From positions 1 to 10,902 of the forward strand of contig CAYRJN010000129.1 of assembly GCA_964424545.1 (NCBI GenBank): a stretch of 10,902 bases of DNA, written 5' to 3'. Positions 1 to 6,909 of this stretch are shown piece by piece. The position numbers were made by a program, and so were the translations under genes. Origin of the DNA: JAUVIB01 sp964424545 (GTDB lineage Bacteria > Calditrichota > Calditrichia > Calditrichales > Calditrichaceae). Numbering within the stretch: the first letter of the stretch is position 1; every line of letters begins with the position of its first letter. A model generated the notes under the pieces. It did no database searches. It saw nothing but the letters and a program-made list of their open reading frames with translations, and was not told where the DNA came from.

Positions 1-2
1 AT

Positions 3-389
3 AACGATATTAGTTTACGTTTTAGATTTGATATCGGCAGCGGTATAAAAAGCTTAATATTTGCACAATTATTATCAACGATTTCTTTAAAAAAAACTAA
101 TAACAATGAATACGGTCTAAATATATGCTTAAGCTTTAATACAGGGGTTCCCGAATTTCACAACAAAGGGTTAATTGAGGACTTGCATAACATCATAGAA
201 GAATATGCTGAGAATATAATTATTGGTAGTTATATCAAAGCAGAAGGATATACATTATTTACTATTAATAAAATATCTATAGGTTTTTCAATTGGTTTTT
301 CATATCCGATTGATGGATTTATTTATTCGGGGCCGCAATACTCAAGCTTAAAGTTTCAAACGGGTTTTTTGGTAAAGTATGAATTTTAA
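3..389 (+). CDS. C-terminal end of a probable outer-membrane beta-barrel protein (partial)
   Basis: The frame is open from base 3 to a TAA at 387-389, giving 128 residues. It has no plausible start, so the gene begins upstream of the window. The TTG at 183 is only an internal Leu codon. The sequence has short stretches of alternating polar and hydrophobic or aromatic residues, for example around ISIGFSIGFSYPIDGF, separated by polar turns. It ends KYEF, and a C-terminal Phe preceded by an aromatic at -3 is the usual recognition signal of outer-membrane barrels for the BAM complex. There is no Cys-rich or enzyme-like motif. I do not recognise the family; a small barrel or a PorT/OmpW-like protein is inferred only from the ending. 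The gene converges on the NnrS-like gene. Confidence 0.5.
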   Translation, partial: NDISLRFRFDIGSGIKSLIFAQLLSTISLKKTNNNEYGLNICLSFNTGVPEFHNKGLIEDLHNIIEEYAENIIIGSYIKAEGYTLFTINKISIGFSIGFSYPIDGFIYSGPQYSSLKFQTGFLVKYEF

Positions 390-728
390 TATATTATAAA
401 GGATGCACTAATTTAAAAAAAAACGTAAGAAAGTATATCTGAAACGAAGCAACCAAGCTCCTGTCAATATTTGCAATGGGTCTTCTGTTTAAGCCTGTGA
501 TGTTTAATAAAGGGAAAAAGTGTTGAGATGAATAACTTGTCCTCTATGGCTTAGATTCTGGATACAACTTGGTTTTCGGCTTTAGCCCATTCCCGTAACG
601 TTAAAGGCTTAGTATTATCAGAAAAAGCATTTGATATGTTTACACAGAGAACGATAGATAATTATCATTGCGCCCTCTTTGTTGTTTTTGTAAACGGTAT
701 GATGTCTCTTGCAGCAAGCATTCAATGT
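390..728. other. Gene-poor convergent intergenic stretch, possible decayed coding DNA
   Basis: This lies between two convergent genes. No convincing ORF, strong hairpin with a T-tract, or repeat is visible. Short open stretches exist on both strands. The minus-strand reading of about 550-655 gives a protein-like stretch of about 36 codons, including TLREWAKAENQVVSRI, closed by stops on both sides. It could be a decayed gene fragment or chance. An open plus-strand frame around 636-977 runs antisense over the end of the NnrS-like gene and has no ribosome site. Confidence 0.35.
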
Positions 729-1796
729 CTACTGTTTCTTCCTTACGGCCGTCACCGTCATCACAAAAAAGAGCAGTATGGAAACCCCGTTCAAAATTCC
801 GCCCCACAAGCGGCCTTCGTTCCACAGAAAAACATCGGAAACAACGCGCAGCAGCAGCGTGATATGCAGCATATAAAGATGGATATAGAAACGTTTTGCG
901 AATACCATATTGACATCCAGGATGGCCGGGAAAATCAGCGGCGCATGGCCGAATATCATGGAAAACACAAAACCTAAAAGTACGGAGTGCAGAATGGCGT
1001 CATAATAAAATCCGGCCGGCGCGTCACCAAAAAACAGGGCAAGGATACCTCCCACCGTCAGCCAGACATAACCGATAATCAGCGACTGGGCGATAAACTT
1101 CGGCAGACCCGGCTGTTTTACGGAACGTCGCGCCAGATCGTAGCGCAGCAGCCAGTAGGAGAGCGCCAGCAGAGCGATTCCCGTAATTTTCATTCCCATA
1201 GGGAAATTAAATGTGGCAACAATAATTCCCATAAAATAGATGGCGTTGCCACCGATAAAAAAGGATTTTACGCCTTTGGTCATTTGTAAAATGCGGCTGA
1301 GTTCCAGGCGTTCGCCCATTATAGTTAAAACGAGGAAGGACGACCACCACATGGCGATATGGAAAATAGGAACATTGTTAAGCCATAGAATATTGCCAAC
1401 AAAAAACGATATGGCGCCGAAAAACATAATAGCCATGTGCATGGAGGGATGTTTTCGCAGCAACTCAAAATTGATAATCAATAAAACCAAACTGCCGAAG
1501 GCAAACAGTAAGGCCGCCAGACTGCGTTCCACGCCGATGATGGTTAAAAGCGCGCCCAGGCCGTTGAAAAACGGCGCCAAATATTGCCAAAGTTTGTTTT
1601 GGGCGACGGCCCGTTCCATACCGATAACCGTACCGAGAAATCCGGCGATCATTAACGGCCCGTGCAGCAGCATCAATTGTCCCTCAAAGCCGGGGAATTG
1701 CCAGCCCATTCTTTGCAATCCCACCCAAATACCCACGAGAAGAGTAAAAATCCCCACCGCAAGAATGGGGAAACGTATTTTTAGTTTAAATTCCAT
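729..1796 (-). CDS. NnrS-like polytopic membrane protein (possible haem-copper protein)
   Basis: This 355-residue, very hydrophobic protein has about 12 predicted membrane segments (roughly 8-26, 40-62, 70-88, 92-112, 120-140, 145-165, 178-197, 201-218, 235-255, 263-285, 305-325, 332-350). Histidines lie in or next to these segments at 45 (LHGPLMIAGFLGT), 120, 146, 270 (AILHSVLLGF), 284 (FGHAPLIFP), 306 and 311. Length, helix count and intramembrane His residues recall the NnrS family, a haem- and copper-containing membrane protein linked to nitric oxide stress and denitrification. The match is loose, so the function is inferred. The start follows an AGGAT about 8 bases upstream. The gene stands alone: the citrate synthase terminator and about 180 bp separate it from that gene. 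Its GC content looks higher than that of the pilus-like genes further right. No nitrogen-oxide enzyme lies beside it. An uncharacterised transporter or other His-rich membrane family is the alternative. Confidence 0.6.
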   Translation of the reverse strand: MEFKLKIRFPILAVGIFTLLVGIWVGLQRMGWQFPGFEGQLMLLHGPLMIAGFLGTVIGMERAVAQNKLWQYLAPFFNGLGALLTIIGVERSLAALLFAFGSLVLLIINFELLRKHPSMHMAIMFFGAISFFVGNILWLNNVPIFHIAMWWSSFLVLTIMGERLELSRILQMTKGVKSFFIGGNAIYFMGIIVATFNFPMGMKITGIALLALSYWLLRYDLARRSVKQPGLPKFIAQSLIIGYVWLTVGGILALFFGDAPAGFYYDAILHSVLLGFVFSMIFGHAPLIFPAILDVNMVFAKRFYIHLYMLHITLLLRVVSDVFLWNEGRLWGGILNGVSILLFFVMTVTAVRKKQ

Positions 1797-1916
1797 TTGT
1801 TGATCCTATATATATTTTTTTATAAACATAATAATCTCTGAAATCCAAATCCTTCCTTTTCAGCGTTCAACTTTCTGTTTTCATTTGAATTATATATCAT
1901 TGAAAAAATTCATCTA

Positions 1917-1949
1917 AAATAAAAAAGGCGTTCTATTAGAACGCCTTTT
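1917..1949 (-). terminator. Rho-independent terminator of the citrate synthase gene
   Basis: A perfect 11-bp stem (1923-1933 with 1939-1949; core AAAAGGCGTTC) closes a 5-base loop. On the minus strand it is followed by a T-rich run (TTTTTTATTTT) and starts about 28 bases after the citrate synthase stop. The plus-strand side has only a short T-run, so it should act mainly on minus-strand transcripts. Confidence 0.88.
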
Positions 1950-1977
1950 AGCAAGAAAAATATTCCTAAATCGCAAA

Positions 1978-3285
1978 TTATTTTATTCCGGCAATCTCTT
2001 CCAGCATATCGGTTGTGAGAGATTTGGGACGTTCGATAGGATAACCGAGCGCGCGATCCCACGTTATATTGGCCAAAACACCGATGGCGCGGCCTACGCC
2101 GAAGAGCACCGTATAGAAATCGTATTCCGTTAAACCGTAATACCATTGAATAACGCCGGACTGAGCGTCGACATTAGGCCATGGGTTTTTGGCTTTGCCG
2201 TGCTCGCGCAAGATGTCGGGAACGACCTGATAGAGCATGTCTACATACTTGAACAGCGGATAATCCGGCAAATGTTTTAAGCAGAATTCACGCTGCGACA
2301 TATAACGCGGATCGGTTTTCCTTAATACGGCATGCCCATAACCGGGAATAACCTGACCGGAGTTAAGCGTATCCCAAACAAACTTTTTCATCAATTCGGG
2401 AGTCGGTTCTTCGCCGCCGAGTTTTTCCATAACGCCTTGTAGCCAGCCGAGCACTTCCTGATTAGCCAAACCATGCAACGGGCCGGCTAATCCGTTAATG
2501 CCTGCGGATAGAGCGTAATAAGCGTCGGAAAGCGCGGAAGCTACCAAATGCGTTGTATGCGCCGACACGTTACCGGATTCGTGGTCGGAATGCAGAATAA
2601 AATACATTCTTGCCACATCGTCATAAGGATTATCGATACCCATCATATGCGCAAAATTCCCGCCCATATCCAAAGAGAAATCGGGGTCGATGTGTGTATC
2701 GCTTTTATATTTCATTCTGTAAATATAAGCCGCTATATGGGGTAAACGTGCCAACAAGTCGGTGGCGTCTTCATACATATACTCCCAGGCGTCCATTTTG
2801 TTGAATTTACCGCTGGAATAATATTTGGCAAACTTTGATTCGCGCTGCATAGCTAAGATAGCCGATGAGAACATTACCATGGGGTGAGAATCGCGCGGCA
2901 TACTTCTGAGAATATCAATCACATATTGCGGAACCTTAGAACGTTTTTTAAAGTCTTCTACAACTTCTTCAGCCTGCTCTTTGGTGGGAACGTCGCCCGT
3001 TAATAGAAAATACCAAAATCCTTCGACATAGGGATAATCTTTACCCCCGGGTTTCGGCAATGCAGCCATGGTTTCGGGAATGGTTTTTCCTCTAAAGCGG
3101 ATTCCTTCCATCGGATCAAGGTATGAAATATCGGTTACAAGACTCTTAACGCCTCTTGCGCCGCCGATTACCTGAGCGATGGTGACTTCGCCTACTTTAA
3201 CATCGCCATACTCTTTTAACAGTTTTGTCGTCCGTGGACGATGCGCTTCTATCTTCTTTTGAAGCGTCTCTTTTAAGTTAGACAT
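1978..3285 (-). CDS. gltA: Citrate synthase, eukaryote-like (mitochondrial) type
   Basis: This cytosolic enzyme condenses acetyl-CoA and oxaloacetate to citrate plus CoA, the entry step of the TCA cycle. At 435 residues it matches mature mitochondrial citrate synthase in length. The catalytic triad is complete: His271 in GPLHGLANQEVLGW, His318 in PGYGHAVLRKTDPRY and Asp373 in NVDAQSG. Substrate-binding arginines occur at 327 (TDPR) and 399 (FGVGRAIG). LHSDHESGNVSAHT (231-244) is typical of the eukaryote-like branch, which also occurs in several bacterial phyla, rather than the shorter NADH-regulated E. coli hexamer type. The start is supported by AAAGGA six bases before ATG. The gene has its own upstream -10-like sequence and a strong terminator, so it is probably monocistronic. 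The same branch includes some Re-citrate or methylcitrate activity look-alikes, but the intact si-type triad argues for ordinary citrate synthase. Confidence 0.97.
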   Translation of the reverse strand: MSNLKETLQKKIEAHRPRTTKLLKEYGDVKVGEVTIAQVIGGARGVKSLVTDISYLDPMEGIRFRGKTIPETMAALPKPGGKDYPYVEGFWYFLLTGDVPTKEQAEEVVEDFKKRSKVPQYVIDILRSMPRDSHPMVMFSSAILAMQRESKFAKYYSSGKFNKMDAWEYMYEDATDLLARLPHIAAYIYRMKYKSDTHIDPDFSLDMGGNFAHMMGIDNPYDDVARMYFILHSDHESGNVSAHTTHLVASALSDAYYALSAGINGLAGPLHGLANQEVLGWLQGVMEKLGGEEPTPELMKKFVWDTLNSGQVIPGYGHAVLRKTDPRYMSQREFCLKHLPDYPLFKYVDMLYQVVPDILREHGKAKNPWPNVDAQSGVIQWYYGLTEYDFYTVLFGVGRAIGVLANITWDRALGYPIERPKSLTTDMLEEIAGIK

Positions 3286-3321
3286 AATTTATCCTTTCAA
3301 ATTAAAAAAACGTTATAGTAA

Positions 3322-3327
3322 ATTATA
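3322..3327 (-). promoter_or_regulatory. gltA: Candidate -10 box of the citrate synthase promoter
   Basis: A perfect TATAAT on the minus strand lies 36 bases upstream of the start codon in the 107-bp AT-rich gap. No good -35 hexamer sits at 16-18 bp, so recognition may need an activator or a lineage-specific sigma factor. It touches an inverted repeat (TAGAAC at 3326-3331, GTTCTA at 3349-3354). Confidence 0.4.
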
Positions 3328-3392
3328 GAACTATTATTCACAAATCTTGTTCTAATTTAATACATTAATAAATAAAATGAAAAGAAATTTTG

Positions 3393-3659
3393 CTAACTTG
3401 CCTTTTTTTGTGATTTATTTTTACTTTTTTCTTGAGGCTTATCTTTTGAATCGGTTTTTTTCGCTGGTGAAGTCTGTTTTTTCTTATAATCGGTAATATA
3501 AAAACCGCTTCCTTTAAAAATTAATCCTCCGCCGGCGCTTATTTTTTTCTCAACTTTTCCCCGACATTTGGGACATACGCTAATGGGGGGGGCTGTAATA
3601 CTTTGGAATTCCTCAAATTCATAGCCGCAGTCACGGCAAATATATTCGTAAGTTGGCAT
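3393..3659 (-). CDS. FmdB-family zinc-ribbon protein
   Basis: This is an 88-residue small cytosolic protein. It begins MPTYEYICRDCG and carries two CxxC pairs (Cys8/Cys11 and Cys29/Cys32) that should bind one zinc, followed by SAGGGLIFKGSGFYITDY (41-58), the hallmark of the FmdB/CxxC_CxxC_SSSS zinc-ribbon family. The last 30 residues are a Lys/Ser/Pro-rich, probably disordered tail. The family name comes from a putative regulator of formamidase and amidase genes; the actual role in most bacteria is unknown. I chose the internal Met because a GGAGGA sits 7 bases before it and the family starts MPTYEY. The longer frame beginning at 3698 would add 13 unrelated residues and overlap pta. It is the last gene of the pta operon, 14 bases after pta. 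A run of eight C residues on the coding strand encodes part of Ala-Pro-Pro (residues 23-25). Confidence 0.9.
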   Translation of the reverse strand: MPTYEYICRDCGYEFEEFQSITAPPISVCPKCRGKVEKKISAGGGLIFKGSGFYITDYKKKQTSPAKKTDSKDKPQEKSKNKSQKKAS

Positions 3660-3666
3660 TTCTGTT

Positions 3667-3672
3667 TCCTCC
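3667..3672 (-). promoter_or_regulatory. Shine-Dalgarno site fixing the zinc-ribbon gene start
   Basis: GGAGGA on the minus strand lies 7 bases before ATG at 3659 and directly after the pta stop codon. It decides for the MPTYEY start and suggests translation coupled to pta. Confidence 0.8.
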
Positions 3673-3673
3673 G

Positions 3674-4648
3674 TTACGCTAAAATACTGCAAATACAAGC
3701 TACATTGATGATGTCCTCAACGCTGCATCCGCGGGATAAATCGTTATAAGGTTTGGCAAGCCCTTGTATTGTAGGCCCGATGGCTTCCGCGCTGCCAAGA
3801 CGCTGGGCGATTTTATAACCGATATTAGCCGAATTCAAATCAGGGAAAATAAAAACATTGGCTTTTCCGGCAACGGGACTACCGGGCGCTTTTCTTTGTC
3901 CCACCGAGTCCAACAAAGCGGCGTCAAACTGAAGTTCGCCGTCGATATTGATTTCCGGAGCTTTTTGTTTTACAATATTCAGGGCGTTTACTACTTTATC
4001 CACAGACGGATGAGACGCGCTGCCTTTGGTGGAAAAGGACAACATAGCTACATTGGCTTCCGTACCGATTAATCCCCGATGTGTATGCGTGCTGCTGATA
4101 GCAATACTGGCCAGTTGCTCTTCATCAGGATCCGGGATAACGGCGCAATCGGCAAAAGTAAATTCACGGCCGTCTTTTAGTATCATGGCAAAGGAGCTGG
4201 AGACCACTTTTATCCCCTCAGCAAGACCTACAACCTGAATAGCGGCCCGTAAAACATTTCCTGTAGCGTTGATTGAACCGGCTACGGCGCTGTCAATCAT
4301 ACCTCGTCTGAGCATAAAAGCGCCGAAAAAGAGCGGATCCTGCACGGTCTTTTTTGCCTCTTCGGGCGTCATCCCTTTGTGTTTGCGCAATTCATAATAT
4401 TCGTCGGCAAACTCTGAGATTTCCGGAGCTTTTGCCGGTTCAATAATCCTTATATCCTTTATATCCGCTTTTAGCTCTTCCGCTTTGTCGGAAATGATCT
4501 GTGGATTGCCGAGAAGAGTCGGCGTAACCAGTTTTTCTTTATGTAAAAAAGCGGCCGCCTCAATCATGCGCGGCTCTTCGCCCTCCGGCATTACGATTGT
4601 TTTGAGATTCTCTTTGGCTTTAGCGCGTATTTTTTCTATAAAATTCAT
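3674..4648 (-). CDS. pta: Phosphate acetyltransferase
   Basis: Pta interconverts acetyl-CoA plus phosphate with acetyl phosphate plus CoA in the cytosol. With acetate kinase it makes ATP from acetyl-CoA or activates acetate. The protein has 324 residues, the length of the short single-domain form (PF01515), without the extra N-terminal domains of the long E. coli type. Family motifs are present: TIVMPEGEEPRMIEAA (17-32), LSFSTKGSASHPSV (203-216), DGELQFDAAL (236-245), VFIFPDLNSANIGYK (265-279) and GPTIQGLAKPYNDLSRG (291-307). It starts 11 bases after the coaD stop. No ackA is present in the window, so the kinase partner must be elsewhere. Phosphate butyryltransferase is a relative, but the DGELQFDAAL and NDLSRG motifs favour Pta. 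Confidence 0.95.
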   Translation of the reverse strand: MNFIEKIRAKAKENLKTIVMPEGEEPRMIEAAAFLHKEKLVTPTLLGNPQIISDKAEELKADIKDIRIIEPAKAPEISEFADEYYELRKHKGMTPEEAKKTVQDPLFFGAFMLRRGMIDSAVAGSINATGNVLRAAIQVVGLAEGIKVVSSSFAMILKDGREFTFADCAVIPDPDEEQLASIAISSTHTHRGLIGTEANVAMLSFSTKGSASHPSVDKVVNALNIVKQKAPEINIDGELQFDAALLDSVGQRKAPGSPVAGKANVFIFPDLNSANIGYKIAQRLGSAEAIGPTIQGLAKPYNDLSRGCSVEDIINVACICSILA

Positions 4649-4659
4649 TTTATCCGCCT

Positions 4660-5148
4660 TTAAGATTTAAACTTACTTATTAGTTTCTCCGCTACAAATT
4701 TAGTTACAAATTTTTCTATATTTCCCCCGAATTTTGCCACATCTTTTACAATGGTCGAATTAAGGTACGTATATTTTTCATTAGGCATTAAAAAAAGCGT
4801 TGTTATTTTCTCCGCAAGATGTTGATTCATCAAGGCCATCTGAAATTCATATTCAAAGTCTGATATAGCCCGTAATCCTCGTAAAATAACGCTAGCTTTT
4901 TGTTGTTTTGCGAAATCAACCAACAATCCGTCGAATTTTTCTACGCATACATTATCAAACTTTTTTACGGCATCCTCAATCATTTCGATCCGTTCATCGA
5001 GCGAAAATAAAGGCACTTTGGATTGATTTACGGCAATGGTAACAATCACGCGGTCAAAAAGATTGCTTCCGCGCTTTAAAATATCAAGATGACCTAAAGT
5101 AATGGGGTCAAAGGTCCCCGGGTAAATTGCGATTTTTGTATTATTCAT
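4660..5148 (-). CDS. coaD: Phosphopantetheine adenylyltransferase
   Basis: CoaD transfers AMP from ATP to 4'-phosphopantetheine, giving dephospho-CoA and pyrophosphate; it is the penultimate step of CoA synthesis. The 162 residues match the family length. Visible motifs are the nucleotidyltransferase signature GTFDPITLGH (11-20), the substrate-loop Lys45 in AVNQSKVPLFSLDER, RGLRAISDFEYE (90-101), and the C-terminal phosphate-binding STIVKDVAKFGG (131-142). The start overlaps the end of rsmD by 8 bases, and an AGGA lies about 10 bases upstream, so translation is probably coupled. rsmD-coaD is a frequent bacterial gene pair. Here pta, another CoA-thioester enzyme, follows directly. Confidence 0.97.
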   Translation of the reverse strand: MNNTKIAIYPGTFDPITLGHLDILKRGSNLFDRVIVTIAVNQSKVPLFSLDERIEMIEDAVKKFDNVCVEKFDGLLVDFAKQQKASVILRGLRAISDFEYEFQMALMNQHLAEKITTLFLMPNEKYTYLNSTIVKDVAKFGGNIEKFVTKFVAEKLISKFKS

Positions 5149-5695
5149 GATCTTTATTTCCTAAAACGCTAATTAAACTTCTGCCCATTTTCTTTTGCCG
5201 CAATATATCATAATAAACCGATCCGTTTTCTATCGGATTCGATACTTCGTGTTCAAGAACCAACAAACCCTGAGCGCTTAAAATATGGTTTTCAAAGAGA
5301 CGATTAAGCAGTTTCTGGATGGGTGGATAGACAAACGGGGGATCGAGAAAACATAACTGAGCCTCGATAGCGGCATTTTTAGAAAATTGAAGGGCGTCCA
5401 TCTTTATAATTTCGTATTTATCCGCAACGATATTTAACGCGGAAAGATTAGTTTTTAAAACAGCGATTGAGGAGAGAGCGCTTTCAATAAAATAAACTTT
5501 ATGCGCGCCTCTGCTGAGCGCTTCTATTCCCAGATTACCGCTTCCGGAGAACATATCGATAACGGTCTTTTCCACCGGGAAGTCTTGCAGAATATTAAAG
5601 ATATATTCTTTAACCCGATCTGTTGTCGGACGAATGGAATGATCGTTACTGCTTACAATTTTTCGCCCTTTGTATAAACCGGAAATTATTCTCAT
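5141..5695 (-). CDS. rsmD: 16S rRNA (guanine(966)-N2)-methyltransferase RsmD
   Basis: RsmD uses S-adenosylmethionine to methylate N2 of G966 in 16S rRNA during small-subunit assembly. The 184 residues match the family. MRIISGLYKGRKI opens the protein and RPTTDRVKEYIFNIL (22-36) follows. The SAM-binding motif I is VIDMFSGSGNLGIEALSRGA (45-64), Glu71 is the likely ribose-binding acidic residue, and the catalytic motif IV is DPPF (118-121). The C-terminus (RQKKMGRSLISVLG) is the typical end strand. The ATG overlaps the stop of the preceding PilN/PilO-like gene in an ATGA, which implies translational coupling. The 3' end overlaps coaD by 8 bases. Confidence 0.95.
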   Translation of the reverse strand: MRIISGLYKGRKIVSSNDHSIRPTTDRVKEYIFNILQDFPVEKTVIDMFSGSGNLGIEALSRGAHKVYFIESALSSIAVLKTNLSALNIVADKYEIIKMDALQFSKNAAIEAQLCFLDPPFVYPPIQKLLNRLFENHILSAQGLLVLEHEVSNPIENGSVYYDILRQKKMGRSLISVLGNKDHE

Positions 5696-6894
5696 AGATA
5701 CAAACGAATAGTAAAGCCGATTTGATATTTTTTGCTACTGAATGTTTTCAGATTACGGGCATTTACGGTGATTTTATGAAAATTTATATTTCTTCTTTCC
5801 GAATTAAGAGAATTTATCAAATTAAAGCAACTTTGGAAGTCGCCGTTTACAGCAGCCTCGTACTGTATAACTCTAAATCCGTTATTGGTAAAAGAATTAG
5901 CTTGCTTTAAAGTAATAAGTTTAAGCTTGTTTCGGGCAACTTTTTCGGAAAACCAATTTTCAAACGCGCTTCCGGAATTGAAATTAACGGTACTGTCGCG
6001 TGAACCGCTGCCGTCGCCAATCGCAATGGTATATACGCCGAAAATACCGCCCTTGGTTCCCGGACGGACTTGCGATGTTTTGAGAATTACGCTTTGATCG
6101 GGGTATTTTTCTTTAATATTCATATTAAATTTACCCAGTACATCTCGTGATGAACAATAGACTTCAAAAATGAATTCCTCGCCGTATAAATAAACGCTGG
6201 TAATTTTGGTTTTACTGCTATTAAGGGAAAGAATGTCGGCTATTTTAGATAGATTTTTGGCTGTTTTGTTAGCAATCCCGCTCAGAAAACTAAGTTTGCG
6301 CAGCTCTTCCGGTGACGGTTTTTTTACCTTTTCAACGACAGGCGGCGTTTCTTCTTTTTCGTTGTCGGAAAAAACAGACCAAAGAGCAAAGCCGATTATC
6401 GATAGAAGAATGATAATACCTACCGTAATTAATACGGGTTTAATATTAACTTTTTCCTGTTGCGCATCTTCATAATAGTCATCTACAAACCCTGTCGCAG
6501 GCTTTCCGTCAGTCGTGCCGGGTTCTTCCGTTTCTTCGGAAAGCTCGGCCTCTTCGGGTGGTATTTCATTGTCAATTTCAGGAGTTTCCTTAATTTCCGG
6601 CTCATCCTGTAGTATTTCAACGGAGACATCCTCCGTTTCTTCGATAGGGGCTGAATCCGTTTTTACCGTTGTTTCATCGATTACCGTAAGATCATTTTCT
6701 TCAACTTCATCGTCTATATTGACAATCAATTCTTCCGGTTCTTCGCTTATTTCAGGTTTTTCGGACTCATTAACAGTGTCGTTTTCCTGCTTATCGTTCG
6801 TTTCTTTTTTTTCCTCTTCTTCTTTTTTCTCTTCTTTATCGGAACCGAGTTGAGAAAAGAAATCATCCGCGTCTAATAGGTTAAATTTATCCAT
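5692..6894 (-). CDS. PilN/PilO-like inner-membrane assembly protein with a long acidic N-terminal tether
   Basis: The 400 residues split into four parts. Residues 4-8 are FNLLD, close to the INLLP peptide by which PilN binds PilM. Residues 11-150 are strongly acidic and Glu-rich, low in complexity and probably disordered. Residues 153-177 form one transmembrane helix, so the rest should be periplasmic. Residues 199-293 and 308-400 each show a helix followed by strand-helix-strand blocks, as in the ferredoxin-like folds of PilN, PilO, GspL and GspM. The second block (VNGDFQSCFNLINSLNSERR, then HKITVNARN and a final YQIGFTIRLYL) follows the usual PilO pattern. I infer a PilN-PilO fusion, or a PilO-like protein carrying a PilN N-terminus. 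The gene sits 15 bp after the PilM-like gene with AGGAG in the gap, and overlaps rsmD by 4 bases. The match rests on architecture and pattern, not on a database hit. Confidence 0.6.
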   Translation of the reverse strand: MDKFNLLDADDFFSQLGSDKEEKKEEEEKKETNDKQENDTVNESEKPEISEEPEELIVNIDDEVEENDLTVIDETTVKTDSAPIEETEDVSVEILQDEPEIKETPEIDNEIPPEEAELSEETEEPGTTDGKPATGFVDDYYEDAQQEKVNIKPVLITVGIIILLSIIGFALWSVFSDNEKEETPPVVEKVKKPSPEELRKLSFLSGIANKTAKNLSKIADILSLNSSKTKITSVYLYGEEFIFEVYCSSRDVLGKFNMNIKEKYPDQSVILKTSQVRPGTKGGIFGVYTIAIGDGSGSRDSTVNFNSGSAFENWFSEKVARNKLKLITLKQANSFTNNGFRVIQYEAAVNGDFQSCFNLINSLNSERRNINFHKITVNARNLKTFSSKKYQIGFTIRLYL

Positions 6895-6909
6895 GAGTCC
6901 TCTCCTAAT

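Noticed and set aside
636..977. Plus-strand ORF of 113 codons near the left end
   Set aside because: It runs antisense over the end of the NnrS-like gene, lacks a ribosome site and has no domain; the membrane protein on the other strand is clearly the real gene.
1240..1803. Plus-strand ORF of 187 codons
   Set aside because: Lies wholly antisense to the NnrS-like gene; its composition is a shadow of the hydrophobic gene on the minus strand.
6515..6853. Plus-strand Ser-rich ORF of 112 codons
   Set aside because: It is the antisense reading of the Glu-rich segment of the PilN/PilO-like gene (Glu codons read backwards give Ser/Phe) with no ribosome site.
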